From assembly GCF_025999835.1 (NCBI RefSeq), contig NZ_AP025628.1, positions 1,674,001 through 1,738,000 of the forward strand: 64,000 bases of DNA, written 5' to 3'. This DNA comes from Caldinitratiruptor microaerophilus. Lineage in GTDB: Bacteria > Bacillota > Sulfobacillia > Symbiobacteriales > ZC4RG38. The position numbers were made by a program, and so were the translations under genes. Positions 38,248 through 46,435 of this stretch are shown here, piece by piece (within the stretch, counting starts at the first letter, position 1; each line of letters starts with the position of its first letter). A model generated the notes under the pieces. It worked only from the letters and a program-made list of their open reading frames with translations. It was not told the DNA's origin and made no database searches.

Positions 38248-38284
38248 AAAAGTCCCGTAGGGCGCCGGCGGCGCCCTGCGGGAC
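38248..38284 (-). terminator. intrinsic terminator between acpP and fabF
   Basis: A 15-bp stem, GTCCCGTAGGGCGCC / GGCGCCCTGCGGGAC (one wobble), with a 3-base loop. On the minus strand it is followed by TTTT. It would end most acpP transcripts and let only part continue into fabF-rnc. Confidence 0.75.
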
Positions 38285-38330
38285 GGGGCATCACGACGTA
38301 CCGGACGGTTTCGGGGAGGCAGCCCCGCGC

Positions 38331-38573
38331 TTAGGAGTTCGAGCGGATGTACTCGACAGCGTCATTGACCGTCGCGATCTTCTCGGCTTCTTCGTCGGGG
38401 ATCTCCAGGCCGAATTCCTCTTCCAGGGCCATGATGAGCTCTACGATGTCCAGCGAGTCCGCACCGAGATCGTCGATGAAGTGGGCCTCCGGCGTGACCT
38501 CGGATTCCTCCACGCCGAGCTGGTCCACGATGATTGCCTTTACTTTCTTGAAAATATCGTCCTTGCTGGCCAT
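38331..38573 (-). CDS. acpP: acyl carrier protein
   Basis: An 80-residue acyl carrier protein. The phosphopantetheine serine is in [23 protein letters not shown] (Ser about 40). The highly acidic composition and length are typical. It carries intermediates among the Fab enzymes encoded around it. The gene lies between fabG and fabF, with a terminator after it. Confidence 0.97.
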   Translation of the reverse strand: MASKDDIFKKVKAIIVDQLGVEESEVTPEAHFIDDLGADSLDIVELIMALEEEFGLEIPDEEAEKIATVNDAVEYIRSNS

Positions 38574-38620
38574 GACGCGCTCGCCTCCTCCAGGAATGGG
38601 ACCAACCACCGCTGGCTTTC

Positions 38621-39367
38621 CTAATGCATGGTCATGCCGCCATCCACAGCCAGCGTCTGGCCGGTGATGTAGTCTGCCCCCTCCGAGGCCAGGAATACGA
38701 CCGCGGCCGCCACCTCTTCCGGCCGCCCGAGGCGGCCCAGGGGGATCTGTTCCACCATGGCCCGTCGCTGATCCTCGCTGAGCTGCATGAGCATGCCGGC
38801 CTCGATGGCCCCGGGGGCGACCGCGTTGCAGGTGATGTTCCGGCTTGCCAGCTCGCGGGCGACCGACTTGGTGAATCCGATGAGACCCGCCTTGGCGGCT
38901 GCGTAGTTGGCCTGGCCGGCGTTGCCCACCAGGCCGACGGCGGACGTGATGTTGATGATGCGCCCCCACCGCTGCTTGAGCATGGGCCGGATCGCGGCCT
39001 TGGTGAGGAGGAACACCCCCTTCAGGTTCGTGGCCAGAACCGTGTCCCAATCCGACTCGTCCATGCGAAGGAGGAGGCTGTCCCGGGTGACCCCGGCGTT
39101 GTTCACCAGGATGTCCAGGCGGCCGAACCGTTCCAGCGCCGCCTTCACCAGGGCCTCCGCCCCCGCGGCCGTGGACACGTCCGCCTGGACCGGCAGGGCC
39201 TCTCCCCCCGCCGCCTCGATCTCCGCCGCGAGGGACCGGGCCGCTTCCCCGGCATGTATGAAACCTAAAACAACCCGAGCGCCCTGCCCAGCGAGCGCCC
39301 GGCTGATCGCCTGTCCCAGGCCGCCTGTGGCGCCGCTGACAACGGCCACCCGGTTGGCTAGAGACAT
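38621..39367 (-). CDS. fabG: 3-oxoacyl-ACP reductase FabG
   Basis: A 248-residue NADPH-dependent short-chain reductase of fatty acid elongation. The nucleotide loop is [11 protein letters not shown] (about 11-21), NNAGVTRD follows, and the catalytic Ser-Tyr-Lys lies in [23 protein letters not shown]. The ATG at 39367 is one base past the fabD stop, and the ribosome-binding site lies inside fabD. Conventional in all respects. Confidence 0.96.
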   Translation of the reverse strand: MSLANRVAVVSGATGGLGQAISRALAGQGARVVLGFIHAGEAARSLAAEIEAAGGEALPVQADVSTAAGAEALVKAALERFGRLDILVNNAGVTRDSLLLRMDESDWDTVLATNLKGVFLLTKAAIRPMLKQRWGRIINITSAVGLVGNAGQANYAAAKAGLIGFTKSVARELASRNITCNAVAPGAIEAGMLMQLSEDQRRAMVEQIPLGRLGRPEEVAAAVVFLASEGADYITGQTLAVDGGMTMH

Positions 39368-39368
39368 A

Positions 39369-40310
39369 TTACCAGACCCTCCCCAGCGAATCAAGCGCTC
39401 CAGCCAGCGTTTGGGGGTCTTCTACATTGAATACCTTCAACCTCCGGTCGATCCGCTTGATGAATCCGGAAAGCGCCCGGCCCGGCCCCACCTCCACGAA
39501 CGTGTCCACCCCGTCCGCGACCATGCGGCGCACCGACTGCTCCCAGCGCACCGGCGAGGCCACCTGGCGGATCAGCAGCGTGCGGATCTCCTCCGGGTCC
39601 TGGACCGGCTCCGCGGTGACGTTCGCCACCACCGGGATCCGGGCGGGCCGGATCGGGACGGCGGCGAGGACCTCCGCCAAGCGATCGGCCGCAGGGGCCA
39701 GCATCCGGGTGTGAAACGGTGCGCTGACCGCGAGCTTCACCGCCCGCGCCGCGCCTGCCTCCTTCGCGAGCTGCACGGCCCGGTCCACGGCGGCGACCTC
39801 GCCGGCCACGACGACCTGGCCCGGGCAATTGTAGTTGGCCGGCTCGACCCACCCCACCCCGCGCGCCTGCTCGCAGATGGCCTCCACGACCACCGTGTCG
39901 AGCCCCAGGATGGCGGCCATCCCGCCCACCCCGAGCGGGACGGCGTCCTGCATGAACCGGCCCCGCTGCCGCACGACCTGCACGGCGGTGGCGAACTCCA
40001 GCGCACCGGCCGCCACCAGGGCCGAGTACTCGCCCAGGCTGAGTCCGGCCGCCACCTCCGGCTCCAGGCCCTCCTGCCTCAGCACCTCGAGGCAGGCGAC
40101 CGAGACCGCCAGGATGGCCGGCTGCGTGTTCTCCGTCTCCGCGAGCGCGTCTTCCGGCCCCTCGAACAGGAGCCGCATGAGGTCCATCCCCAAGGCCTCG
40201 CCGGCCTCCTCGAGGCGGCGGCGGGCGGCAGGGTACGCCTCCGCGAGCGCCTGGCCCATGCCCACGTACTGCGACCCCTGGCCGGGGAACACGAACGCGA
40301 TCTTGCCCAC
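39369..40310 (-). CDS. fabD: malonyl-CoA:ACP transacylase FabD
   Basis: A 313-residue acyltransferase that loads malonate onto ACP. FPGQGSQYVGMG opens the protein, the nucleophile serine is in AGLSLGEYSAL (about 93), the arginine in RQRGRFMQ, and the histidine in SAPFHTRML. It lies between degV and fabG. Confidence 0.96.
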   Translation of the reverse strand: MGKIAFVFPGQGSQYVGMGQALAEAYPAARRRLEEAGEALGMDLMRLLFEGPEDALAETENTQPAILAVSVACLEVLRQEGLEPEVAAGLSLGEYSALVAAGALEFATAVQVVRQRGRFMQDAVPLGVGGMAAILGLDTVVVEAICEQARGVGWVEPANYNCPGQVVVAGEVAAVDRAVQLAKEAGAARAVKLAVSAPFHTRMLAPAADRLAEVLAAVPIRPARIPVVANVTAEPVQDPEEIRTLLIRQVASPVRWEQSVRRMVADGVDTFVEVGPGRALSGFIKRIDRRLKVFNVEDPQTLAGALDSLGRVW

Positions 40311-40336
40311 GCGGGACTCGCCTCCCGACGCCGGTG

Positions 40337-41179
40337 TCAGTCGAAGATCTCCTGCAGGACGATGCCCACGGTGCCGGGCCCCACGTGCACGGCCACCACC
40401 GGGCCCACCGGCCCCACGTGCACCTCCTCGGCCCGGTATTCCCGGCGGAACGCCTCGAGCCAGCGCGCGGCCTCGTCCGGCGCCTGCACGTGCAGGACCG
40501 CCATCCGCACGCGGGAGCCGGGGCGAACGCGCTCCGCCATGCGCTCGAGACAGCGGGGCAGCACCTTGCTGCGGCCCCGCACCTTGTCGGCCGCGCTCAC
40601 GACCCCGTCCTGGATCTGGAGCACGGGCTTGAGGTCGAGGAGCGTGCCCAGGAGGGCCGCTGCGCGGCCGATCCGCCCGTTGCGGACCAGGTACTCCAGG
40701 GTGTCAACCCCGAAGAGGATGTGGGTCCGCCGGGACGCTTCCCGGGCGTACGCCTCGATCTCGGCCAGAGTCGCGCCGCCGCGGGCGCGCCGCGCCGCCT
40801 CCAGGACGATGAGCCCCAGTCCCAGTGAGACGCTGCGGCTGTCGACCAGGGTGATGCCCTCCCCGCCGACCGACTCCCGCGCCAGCGCCGCCGACCCCAG
40901 CGTTCCGGACAGGTCGCTCGAGATGTGGATCGACACGACCTCCGCGCCCTCCGCCCGCAGCCGCCGGTACGTGGCCTCGAAGTCGCCAGGCGGGGGCTGG
41001 GAAGTGCGCGGGTGGGCGCCGCTTCCCCGGACTTCCCGCCAGAGCCCGTCGGGGTCGATCTCGACCCCGTCCTTGAACGCCCGGTCGCCGACGTGCACCG
41101 TGAGCGGCACCATCTCGATGCCGTGCTCGGCCCGGAGGGCGGCGTCGAGGTCGGCGGTGGAGTCGGTCACGATTCGCAC
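40337..41179 (-). CDS. DegV family fatty-acid-binding protein
   Basis: A 280-residue DegV/FakB-type protein that binds one fatty acid chain. MRIVTDSTADLD at the start, ISSDLSGTLGSA (about 97-108) and the RVRGRSK block are typical. In known systems FakB presents fatty acids to the FakA kinase for use by PlsX/PlsY. No fakA is seen in the window. The gene lies inside the lipid operon between fabH and fabD, which supports a role in fatty acid uptake or recycling. The start is GTG. Confidence 0.88.
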   Translation of the reverse strand: MRIVTDSTADLDAALRAEHGIEMVPLTVHVGDRAFKDGVEIDPDGLWREVRGSGAHPRTSQPPPGDFEATYRRLRAEGAEVVSIHISSDLSGTLGSAALARESVGGEGITLVDSRSVSLGLGLIVLEAARRARGGATLAEIEAYAREASRRTHILFGVDTLEYLVRNGRIGRAAALLGTLLDLKPVLQIQDGVVSAADKVRGRSKVLPRCLERMAERVRPGSRVRMAVLHVQAPDEAARWLEAFRREYRAEEVHVGPVGPVVAVHVGPGTVGIVLQEIFD

Positions 41180-41206
41180 GGTGGGCAGCTCAGGCCCCTC
41201 CTTTCC

Positions 41207-42208
41207 CTACCGGCCCCAGCGCAGCGCCGTCGCGCCCCAGACCAGGCCCGCCCCGAAGGAGACGAGCACCAGGAGGTCGCCGTCGCGGATGCGGCCGGCC
41301 TGGAGCGCCTCGTACAGTGCGACCGGGATGGTCGCCGTGGAGGTGTTGCCGTACCGGTCCAGGTTGACCACGACCTTCTCCCACGGGATGCCCAGCCGCT
41401 CCACGGCGGCCTCGATGATGCGGATGTTCGCCTGGTGGGGAACCAGGAGGTCGAGGTCCGCCACCGTGTGGCCCGCTTCCTCCAGCACCTGCACCGTGGA
41501 CTCGTTCATCACCCGGACGGCGAACTTGAAGACCTCCTTGCCGTTCATCCGGATGTAGTGCATCCGCTTGTCCACGGTCTCGTGGCTGGCGGGGTGGCGT
41601 GACCCGCCGCCGGGCAGGTACAGGTGCTCGGCGCCGGAACCGTCGGAACCGAGGATGCTGGCCAGGAGCCCGTACCCCTCGCGCACGGGCTGCAGCACCG
41701 CCGCCCCGGCGGCATCCCCGAACAGGACGCAGGTGTTGCGGTCCTGGTAGTCGGTGATGCGGCTCAGGGTCTCGGCCCCCACCACGAGCACGGTGCGGTA
41801 GAGCCCGCTGGCGATGGTCTGCCCGGCCAGCGTGATGCCGTACACGAAGCCGGGGCAGGCCGCCGAGATGTCGACGGCCGCCGCCCGGCTCGCCCCCAGG
41901 GCCTCCTGCAGGAGCGCCGCGGTGGAGGGGAAGATCATGTCCGGCGTCACGGTGCCGACGACGATCAGGTCGATCTCCTCCGGGCGGACCCCGGCCATCT
42001 CCAGGGCCTGCCGGCTCGCTGCCAGCGCCATGGTGAACGTGGACTCCTCCGGTCCGGCGATCCGGCGCTCCCGGATGCCGGTCCGGGTGACGATCCACTC
42101 GTCCGAGGTGTCGACGATTCTCTCGAGGTCCTGGTTCGTGAGCACCCGCTCCGGTACGTACATGCCGATGCCGGTGATGCCCACGGGCCGTCCCTGCTGC
42201 CTCGCCAT
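41207..42208 (-). CDS. fabH: beta-ketoacyl-ACP synthase III (FabH)
   Basis: A 333-residue initiating condensing enzyme; in Gram-positive bacteria it often prefers branched primers. The catalytic triad is Cys in ISAACPGFVYG (about 114), His in VPHQANIRI (about 248) and Asn in YGNTSTATIPVAL (about 278). The ATG at 42208 follows a GGGGGACAGG stretch. It lies just after plsX in the FapR-controlled operon. Confidence 0.96.
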   Translation of the reverse strand: MARQQGRPVGITGIGMYVPERVLTNQDLERIVDTSDEWIVTRTGIRERRIAGPEESTFTMALAASRQALEMAGVRPEEIDLIVVGTVTPDMIFPSTAALLQEALGASRAAAVDISAACPGFVYGITLAGQTIASGLYRTVLVVGAETLSRITDYQDRNTCVLFGDAAGAAVLQPVREGYGLLASILGSDGSGAEHLYLPGGGSRHPASHETVDKRMHYIRMNGKEVFKFAVRVMNESTVQVLEEAGHTVADLDLLVPHQANIRIIEAAVERLGIPWEKVVVNLDRYGNTSTATIPVALYEALQAGRIRDGDLLVLVSFGAGLVWGATALRWGR

Positions 42209-42227
42209 CTCGGAATCCTGTCCCCCT

Positions 42228-43232
42228 TCAGTTGCGGGGCGCCGCGGAGAGGCGCGCCCGCATCCGCTCGACGGCCCCGCGGGACACGAACTCGTGCACC
42301 ACCCGGAGCCCGCTGGCCACGGCCCGTGCCCGGGACGCCCCGTGGCACTTGATGACCGGCGCCGCAACACCCAGGAGCGGTGCCCCGCCCACCTCTTCCC
42401 AGTCCAGCCGGCGCCTGAGGCTCACGAGCGCCGGCCGGGCGAGGAGCGCGCCGAGACGTGCCCGGAACGTCGAGGTGAGCGCGTCGCGCACCATGCCGAA
42501 GAGCGTGAGGCCCAGACCCTCGTACAGCTTCAGCACCACGTTGCCGACGAAGCCGTCGCACACGACGACGTCGACCTGCCCCTCCGGCAGGTCCCGGGCC
42601 TCGATGTACCCCCGGAAGTTGACCTCCGGGGCCTGGCTCAGGCCCTGGTAGGCCGCCCGGGTGACGGCGTTGCCCTTCTCCGCCTCCGTGCCGTTCGCCA
42701 GGAGGGCGACGGAGGGGCGGGGGCGGCCGAGGACCGCCTCCGCGTAGACGGAGCCCATGATGCCGAACTGCACGAGGTGCTCGGGCCGGTTGTCCACGTT
42801 GGCTCCCACGTCCAGGACGAGCACCGGCCGGCCACTTCGGGTCGGCAGCAGCGTGCCGTAGGCCGGCCTGTCGACACCCTCCAGGCGGCCCAGGACGAAG
42901 ATCCCTGCCGCCAGCAGGGCTCCGGTCGGGCCGGCCGACAGGAAGGCGTCGGCACGCCCCTCCCGGACGAGCCGCATGCCGACGACCAGGGAACTGTCCC
43001 GCTTCTGCCGCACGGCCTGGACGGGCGGGTCGTGCGGCGAGATGACCTCGGCGGCCGGGGCGACCTCCACCCCCGGCGGTCGGGGACGGCGCCGGCGAAG
43101 CTCCGCCTCCACCACCTCCGGCGGGCCGACCAGGATCACCTCCACGCCGAGCTCCCGCGCGGCGTCCAGCGCCCCCTGGACCACCTCGCCCGGGGCGTGG
43201 TCCCCGCCCATGGCGTCAACGGCCACCTTCAA
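42228..43232 (-). CDS. plsX: phosphate acyltransferase PlsX
   Basis: A 334-residue enzyme that converts acyl-ACP to acyl-phosphate for phosphatidic acid synthesis. The opening MKVAVDAMGGDHAPGEVV and internal FLSAGPTGALLAAG, DVGANVD and VVCDGFVGNVVLK are diagnostic. It overlaps the 3' end of fapR by 17 bp, the usual Bacillus-type arrangement. Confidence 0.97.
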   Translation of the reverse strand: MKVAVDAMGGDHAPGEVVQGALDAARELGVEVILVGPPEVVEAELRRRRPRPPGVEVAPAAEVISPHDPPVQAVRQKRDSSLVVGMRLVREGRADAFLSAGPTGALLAAGIFVLGRLEGVDRPAYGTLLPTRSGRPVLVLDVGANVDNRPEHLVQFGIMGSVYAEAVLGRPRPSVALLANGTEAEKGNAVTRAAYQGLSQAPEVNFRGYIEARDLPEGQVDVVVCDGFVGNVVLKLYEGLGLTLFGMVRDALTSTFRARLGALLARPALVSLRRRLDWEEVGGAPLLGVAAPVIKCHGASRARAVASGLRVVHEFVSRGAVERMRARLSAAPRN

Positions 43233-43824
43233 GCCGGTCGCCTCCTGCCACGCGCCCCGGATCGACGGCGAAGACCACGAACTTCCCGCGGAACACCTTC
43301 TCCGGTCCCACGAACGTCTCCACGAGGACCACCGAGTGGTCCCCCTTCCGGCGGATCACCTCGCCCTTGGCAACCAGCTTCTCGCCCAGGAACACCGGCC
43401 GCTTGAACTTCACGTTGGCGAGGCCGGTGAGCACCACCTCGGCGTCGATCAGGGCGATGGCGAGGGAGTCGGCCTGGGCGAAGATGTACTGGCCCCGGAC
43501 CACGCGGGTGCGTTCGAACACCATGCTGCTCGTGGTCTCGAGGATGGAGATGCCCCGCTGCCCAAGCGTGATGTCGATGAGCTCGCCCACGATCTCCTTG
43601 GAGCCCAGCGACTTCACGATCCCGTACGTGCGCTCGGCCACGGACTTGGTCCGCTCCCGGAGCTCCGGGATGCCCAGGGCCAGCCGGTCCAGCCGGATCG
43701 TCTGGATGCTCACGCCGAAGATGCGGGCCAGCTCCTCGTCGCTCAGGAACGGGTTCTCGCGCAGCCGCTCCCGCAGCTGCGCCTGCCGGTCCTGCTTCCT
43801 CAGTCCGCTGGGCATCCGGGCCAC
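43216..43824 (-). CDS. fapR: transcriptional repressor of lipid synthesis FapR
   Basis: A 202-residue repressor that senses malonyl-CoA. Residues about 15-60 form a DeoR-type helix-turn-helix (LSDEELARIFGVSIQTIRLDRLALGIPELRER). The rest is a hot-dog domain (from about 85) that binds malonyl-CoA, with AQADSLAIALID and GEKLVAKGEV. It is the first gene of the operon and overlaps plsX. Palindromes over its own transcription start suggest autoregulation. Confidence 0.94.
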   Translation of the reverse strand: MARMPSGLRKQDRQAQLRERLRENPFLSDEELARIFGVSIQTIRLDRLALGIPELRERTKSVAERTYGIVKSLGSKEIVGELIDITLGQRGISILETTSSMVFERTRVVRGQYIFAQADSLAIALIDAEVVLTGLANVKFKRPVFLGEKLVAKGEVIRRKGDHSVVLVETFVGPEKVFRGKFVVFAVDPGRVAGGDRLEGGR

Positions 43825-43866
43825 CGGGATCCGCCGCCCCCTCCCGCGGCCTGCGGGGGCCGCCCT

Positions 43867-43897
43867 CTAGTACTAGCACTATCTAATAGCACCTAGT
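43867..43897. promoter_or_regulatory. candidate FapR operator
   Basis: Two palindromes lie side by side: CTAGTACTAG at 43867-43876 and CTATCTAATAG at 43879-43889. They are followed by CACCTAGTG. The half-site TAGTAC/GTACTA is that of the known FapR box TTAGTACCT(A/G)NTACTAA, with one base fewer in the spacer. The block covers the predicted transcription start of fapR. Confidence 0.6.
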
Positions 43898-43903
43898 GTG
43901 AGG

Positions 43904-43933
43904 ATTATACTCCCAGGGCCTGTGCGGTGGCAA
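43904..43933 (-). promoter_or_regulatory. fapR operon promoter
   Basis: The minus strand has TTGCCA (43928-43933), an 18-base spacer and a perfect TATAAT (43904-43909). The predicted start, near 43897, falls at the edge of the palindromic operator. Confidence 0.75.
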
Positions 43934-43968
43934 TAGGCGGCGCGGAAGGCAGCGCGCACCCCGGACGC

Positions 43969-44009
43969 GGCGGGGCGGGAAGGCAGGGCTGCTGCCTTCC
44001 CGCCCCGCC
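43969..44009 (-). terminator. intrinsic terminator after rpmF
   Basis: A perfect 18-bp inverted repeat starting GGCGGGGCGGGAAGGCAG, with a 5-base loop. It separates rpmF from the fapR promoter and ends the coaD-rpmF transcript. Confidence 0.75.
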
Positions 44010-44021
44010 GCGCGGGCACGC

Positions 44022-44213
44022 CTACTCCGTCCCGGCCCCGGCGACCTTCAGGACCTGGCGCCCATCGTAGTGGCCGCAGGTGGGGCACACGTGATGGGGC
44101 CGCTTCATGCTCCGGCAACGGGGGCACTCCACCAGGGTGGGTGCCGTCAGCTTCCAGTGCGCCCGGCGCTGCGCCTGCTTGCGATGGGACTTCTTCTTCT
44201 TCGGTACCGCCAT
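44022..44213 (-). CDS. rpmF: 50S ribosomal protein L32
   Basis: A 63-residue L32 with MAVPKKKKSHRKQAQRRAHW at its start. Two CxxC pairs (ECPRCRS and VCPTCGHY) form the zinc-binding version of the protein. It follows yceD, as in most bacteria. Confidence 0.97.
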   Translation of the reverse strand: MAVPKKKKSHRKQAQRRAHWKLTAPTLVECPRCRSMKRPHHVCPTCGHYDGRQVLKVAGAGTE

Positions 44214-44233
44214 GACGTCCTATCTCCTTCCGC

Positions 44234-44812
44234 CTAGACCTGACCGTCCCCGGGTCCGCCGGGGCTCAGCTGCCGCAGCGGGGCCCAGCGCGGGTCCTCT
44301 TCCTCCGACCCGCAGGTGCACGGGCCCTCGTTGAGGTTCTTGCCGCAGCGGGGGCACAGCCCCAGGCAATCCGCCCGGCACAGGGGCTTCATGGGAAGCG
44401 CCAGCAGCACGTGCTGGCGGATCACCTCGTCCAGCTCGATGCTCTTGCCATCGTAGGTCACGTACGGGACCTCGTCTTCCCCGCCCTGCAGCGCCGCCGG
44501 CTCGACCCCCGGCGGTCCGGGCCGGAAGTGTTCGGCGAACGACAGGCGGAGCGGGTACCCAAAGGACTGCAGGCACCGCGCGCAGCGGAGAAGCGCCTCG
44601 CCGGTGAGGGTGACGTGCACGGTGACGCCGTCCTTCGTGGCGACGGCTTCCGCTTCCCCCCGGAGCGGCGAGGGGAACGCCACCACATCGCCGCCCGCCT
44701 CCGCCGCGTCCAGGCAGACGGTGAGCGGCACCCGGCGCAGGCCGCCCTCCCGCTCCAGCTCGGCCACATCGAGCCGCACCGGCCCCACCTCACTGGCGAC
44801 ACACGGGGACAT
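44234..44812 (-). CDS. yceD: YceD/DUF177 family protein
   Basis: A 192-residue DUF177 protein. The central CARCLQSF block (about 77-84) and the C-terminal CRADCLGLCPRCGKNLNEGPCTC region, with several CxxC pairs, are typical and may bind zinc. Plant and bacterial relatives are linked to 23S rRNA accumulation. Its position directly upstream of rpmF is nearly universal. The start has no strong ribosome-binding site in the short gap upstream. Confidence 0.9.
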   Translation of the reverse strand: MSPCVASEVGPVRLDVAELEREGGLRRVPLTVCLDAAEAGGDVVAFPSPLRGEAEAVATKDGVTVHVTLTGEALLRCARCLQSFGYPLRLSFAEHFRPGPPGVEPAALQGGEDEVPYVTYDGKSIELDEVIRQHVLLALPMKPLCRADCLGLCPRCGKNLNEGPCTCGSEEEDPRWAPLRQLSPGGPGDGQV

Positions 44813-44863
44813 TATAGGGTCCGGGCGCCGCGGCCGTCAACGCCGGTCCCGTGGCCGCGCCCC

Positions 44864-45307
44864 TCACTCCTTCTCCAGGGCCTCCCGCCCCTGACGCACC
44901 GCCTCGCACGCCTTCTCCAGGTTCTGCTCGACCCGCGCCAGCACGTCGCGGGCGTACTCCAGGGCCCCGGCGCGGATCTCGCGGGCGACCCGCTTCGCCT
45001 GCTCGATCGTCTCCTCCGCCCGCGCCCGCGCCTCCCGGGCCACGGCGGTCTCGTCCGTGAGCTGGGCGGCGAAGTTCTTCGCCTCCTGGACGAGGGACTC
45101 GGCCTCCGCCCGGGCGGCCTCGAGGATCCGCTCCCGCTCGCCGGCGAGCCGGCTGGCCGCCCGGATCTCCTCCGGCAGGGACGCCCGCAGTTCGTCGACG
45201 AGCGCGAGGATCTCCTCCGGGTCCACCATCACCTTGCCGGTGAGCGGCACCCGGGTCGCACTGTGTACGGTCTCCTCGAGGCGGTCCAGCAGCGCGAAGA
45301 TGTCCAA
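44864..45307 (-). CDS. predicted coiled-coil protein downstream of coaD
   Basis: A 147-residue, mostly helical protein. After a short N-terminal domain (MDIFALLDRLEETVHSATRVPLTGKVMVD) the region from about 48 to 140 is rich in Ala, Glu and Arg with heptad spacing, resembling the stalk subunits of ATP synthases or DivIVA relatives. Similar genes stand beside coaD in clostridia and are often labelled ATPase. I see no nucleotide-binding motif here. Its function is unknown. Confidence 0.75.
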   Translation of the reverse strand: MDIFALLDRLEETVHSATRVPLTGKVMVDPEEILALVDELRASLPEEIRAASRLAGERERILEAARAEAESLVQEAKNFAAQLTDETAVAREARARAEETIEQAKRVAREIRAGALEYARDVLARVEQNLEKACEAVRQGREALEKE

Positions 45308-45341
45308 GTCCGACCCCTCCGACCGGCAGCCGGCCTACCCG

Positions 45342-45827
45342 TCAGCGCACCGCGTACCGGTCCCGCAGGCGCTCCGCCACCACCGGCGGGACCAGGCCGT
45401 CCAGGTCGCCCCCGTGCCGGGCCACGTCCTTCACGAGCGTGGAACTGATGAACATGTACTTGAAGTCCGACATGAGGAACATAGTCTCGACGTCGGGGGC
45501 GAGCTTGCGGTTCATCATGCCCATCTGGAACTCGTAGTCGAAGTCCTGGACCGCGCGCATCCCGCGGACGATCACCCGGCACCCGTGTGCCCGGGCGGCC
45601 TCGATGGTGAGCCCGTGAATCGGGATCACCGACACGTTGTCCAGGTGCGCCGTGATGGTCCGGAGCATGTCCAGGCGTTCCTCGAGGGAAAACAGCGGCA
45701 CCTTGGTCGAGTTCACGGGGACGCCCACCAGGACCTCCGAGAAGATCCTGGACGCCCGCTCGATGATGTCCAGGTGGCCGCAGGTGGGCGGATCGTAGCT
45801 CCCCGGGCAGATCGCCTTCACCGTCAC
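45342..45827 (-). CDS. coaD: phosphopantetheine adenylyltransferase
   Basis: A 161-residue nucleotidyltransferase of coenzyme A synthesis. The T/HxGH site appears as CPGSYDPPTCGHLDII (about 7-22). RGMRAVQDFDYE and the ISSTLVKDVA region are conserved. It overlaps the end of rsmD by 4 bp, a frequent pairing. Confidence 0.96.
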   Translation of the reverse strand: MTVKAICPGSYDPPTCGHLDIIERASRIFSEVLVGVPVNSTKVPLFSLEERLDMLRTITAHLDNVSVIPIHGLTIEAARAHGCRVIVRGMRAVQDFDYEFQMGMMNRKLAPDVETMFLMSDFKYMFISSTLVKDVARHGGDLDGLVPPVVAERLRDRYAVR

Positions 45828-46429
45828 TCTGCCAAGCCCTCCCCTGCGTTTCCGGCATGGGCTCCGTCCGGGCGCCCACCCTGCTCCTCTCTGCGGTAGA
45901 ACGACAGGACGGTCTCTCCCACTGTGGTTTCTCGCACCCGCCGGAGGCTCCCTGCCGCCTCCGGGACCCGGTCGCGCCGGTGGTGCTCCGCCACCGCGAG
46001 CCCTCCGGGCTCGACCACGGGAACGAGGGCCGGCAGCGTGGCGGGAACCAGGTCCCGGCCGTACGGCGGGTCCAGGAAGGCGACGTCGAAGTGCCGCCCC
46101 TGCCGGGCCAGATCGGCCAGGGCGTCCGACACCTCACGCCGCCACACCTCGGCCCGCTCCCTGAGCCCGGTCGCCCCGAGGTTGGCCACGAGGACCCGGA
46201 CCTGCCCCGGGTGGCGCTCGACGAACAGCGCCTGCCGGGCACCCCGGCTGAGCGCCTCGATCCCGACGGCCCCCGAGCCGGCGTAGAGGTCGAGGAACGT
46301 GGCGTCCGGCAACACCGGCTGGAGGATGGCGAAGAGCGTCTCGCGCACGCGGTCGGACGTGGGCCTGGCCCCCAGCCCCCGCACCGTCCGCAGCCGGATG
46401 CCCCGGGCCGTACCCGCGATCACCCGCAC
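45824..46429 (-). CDS. rsmD: 16S rRNA (guanine966-N2)-methyltransferase RsmD
   Basis: A 201-residue SAM-dependent methyltransferase. MRVIAGTARGIRL opens it, motif I is FLDLYAGSGAVGIEALSRGA (about 44-63) and the catalytic motif is VAFLDPPYG (about 115-123). The last 20 residues are a variable, glycine-rich tail. It follows an unrecognised gene by 6 bp and overlaps coaD. Confidence 0.95.
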   Translation of the reverse strand: MRVIAGTARGIRLRTVRGLGARPTSDRVRETLFAILQPVLPDATFLDLYAGSGAVGIEALSRGARQALFVERHPGQVRVLVANLGATGLRERAEVWRREVSDALADLARQGRHFDVAFLDPPYGRDLVPATLPALVPVVEPGGLAVAEHHRRDRVPEAAGSLRRVRETTVGETVLSFYRREEQGGRPDGAHAGNAGEGLAE

Positions 46430-46435
46430 CGCCGG

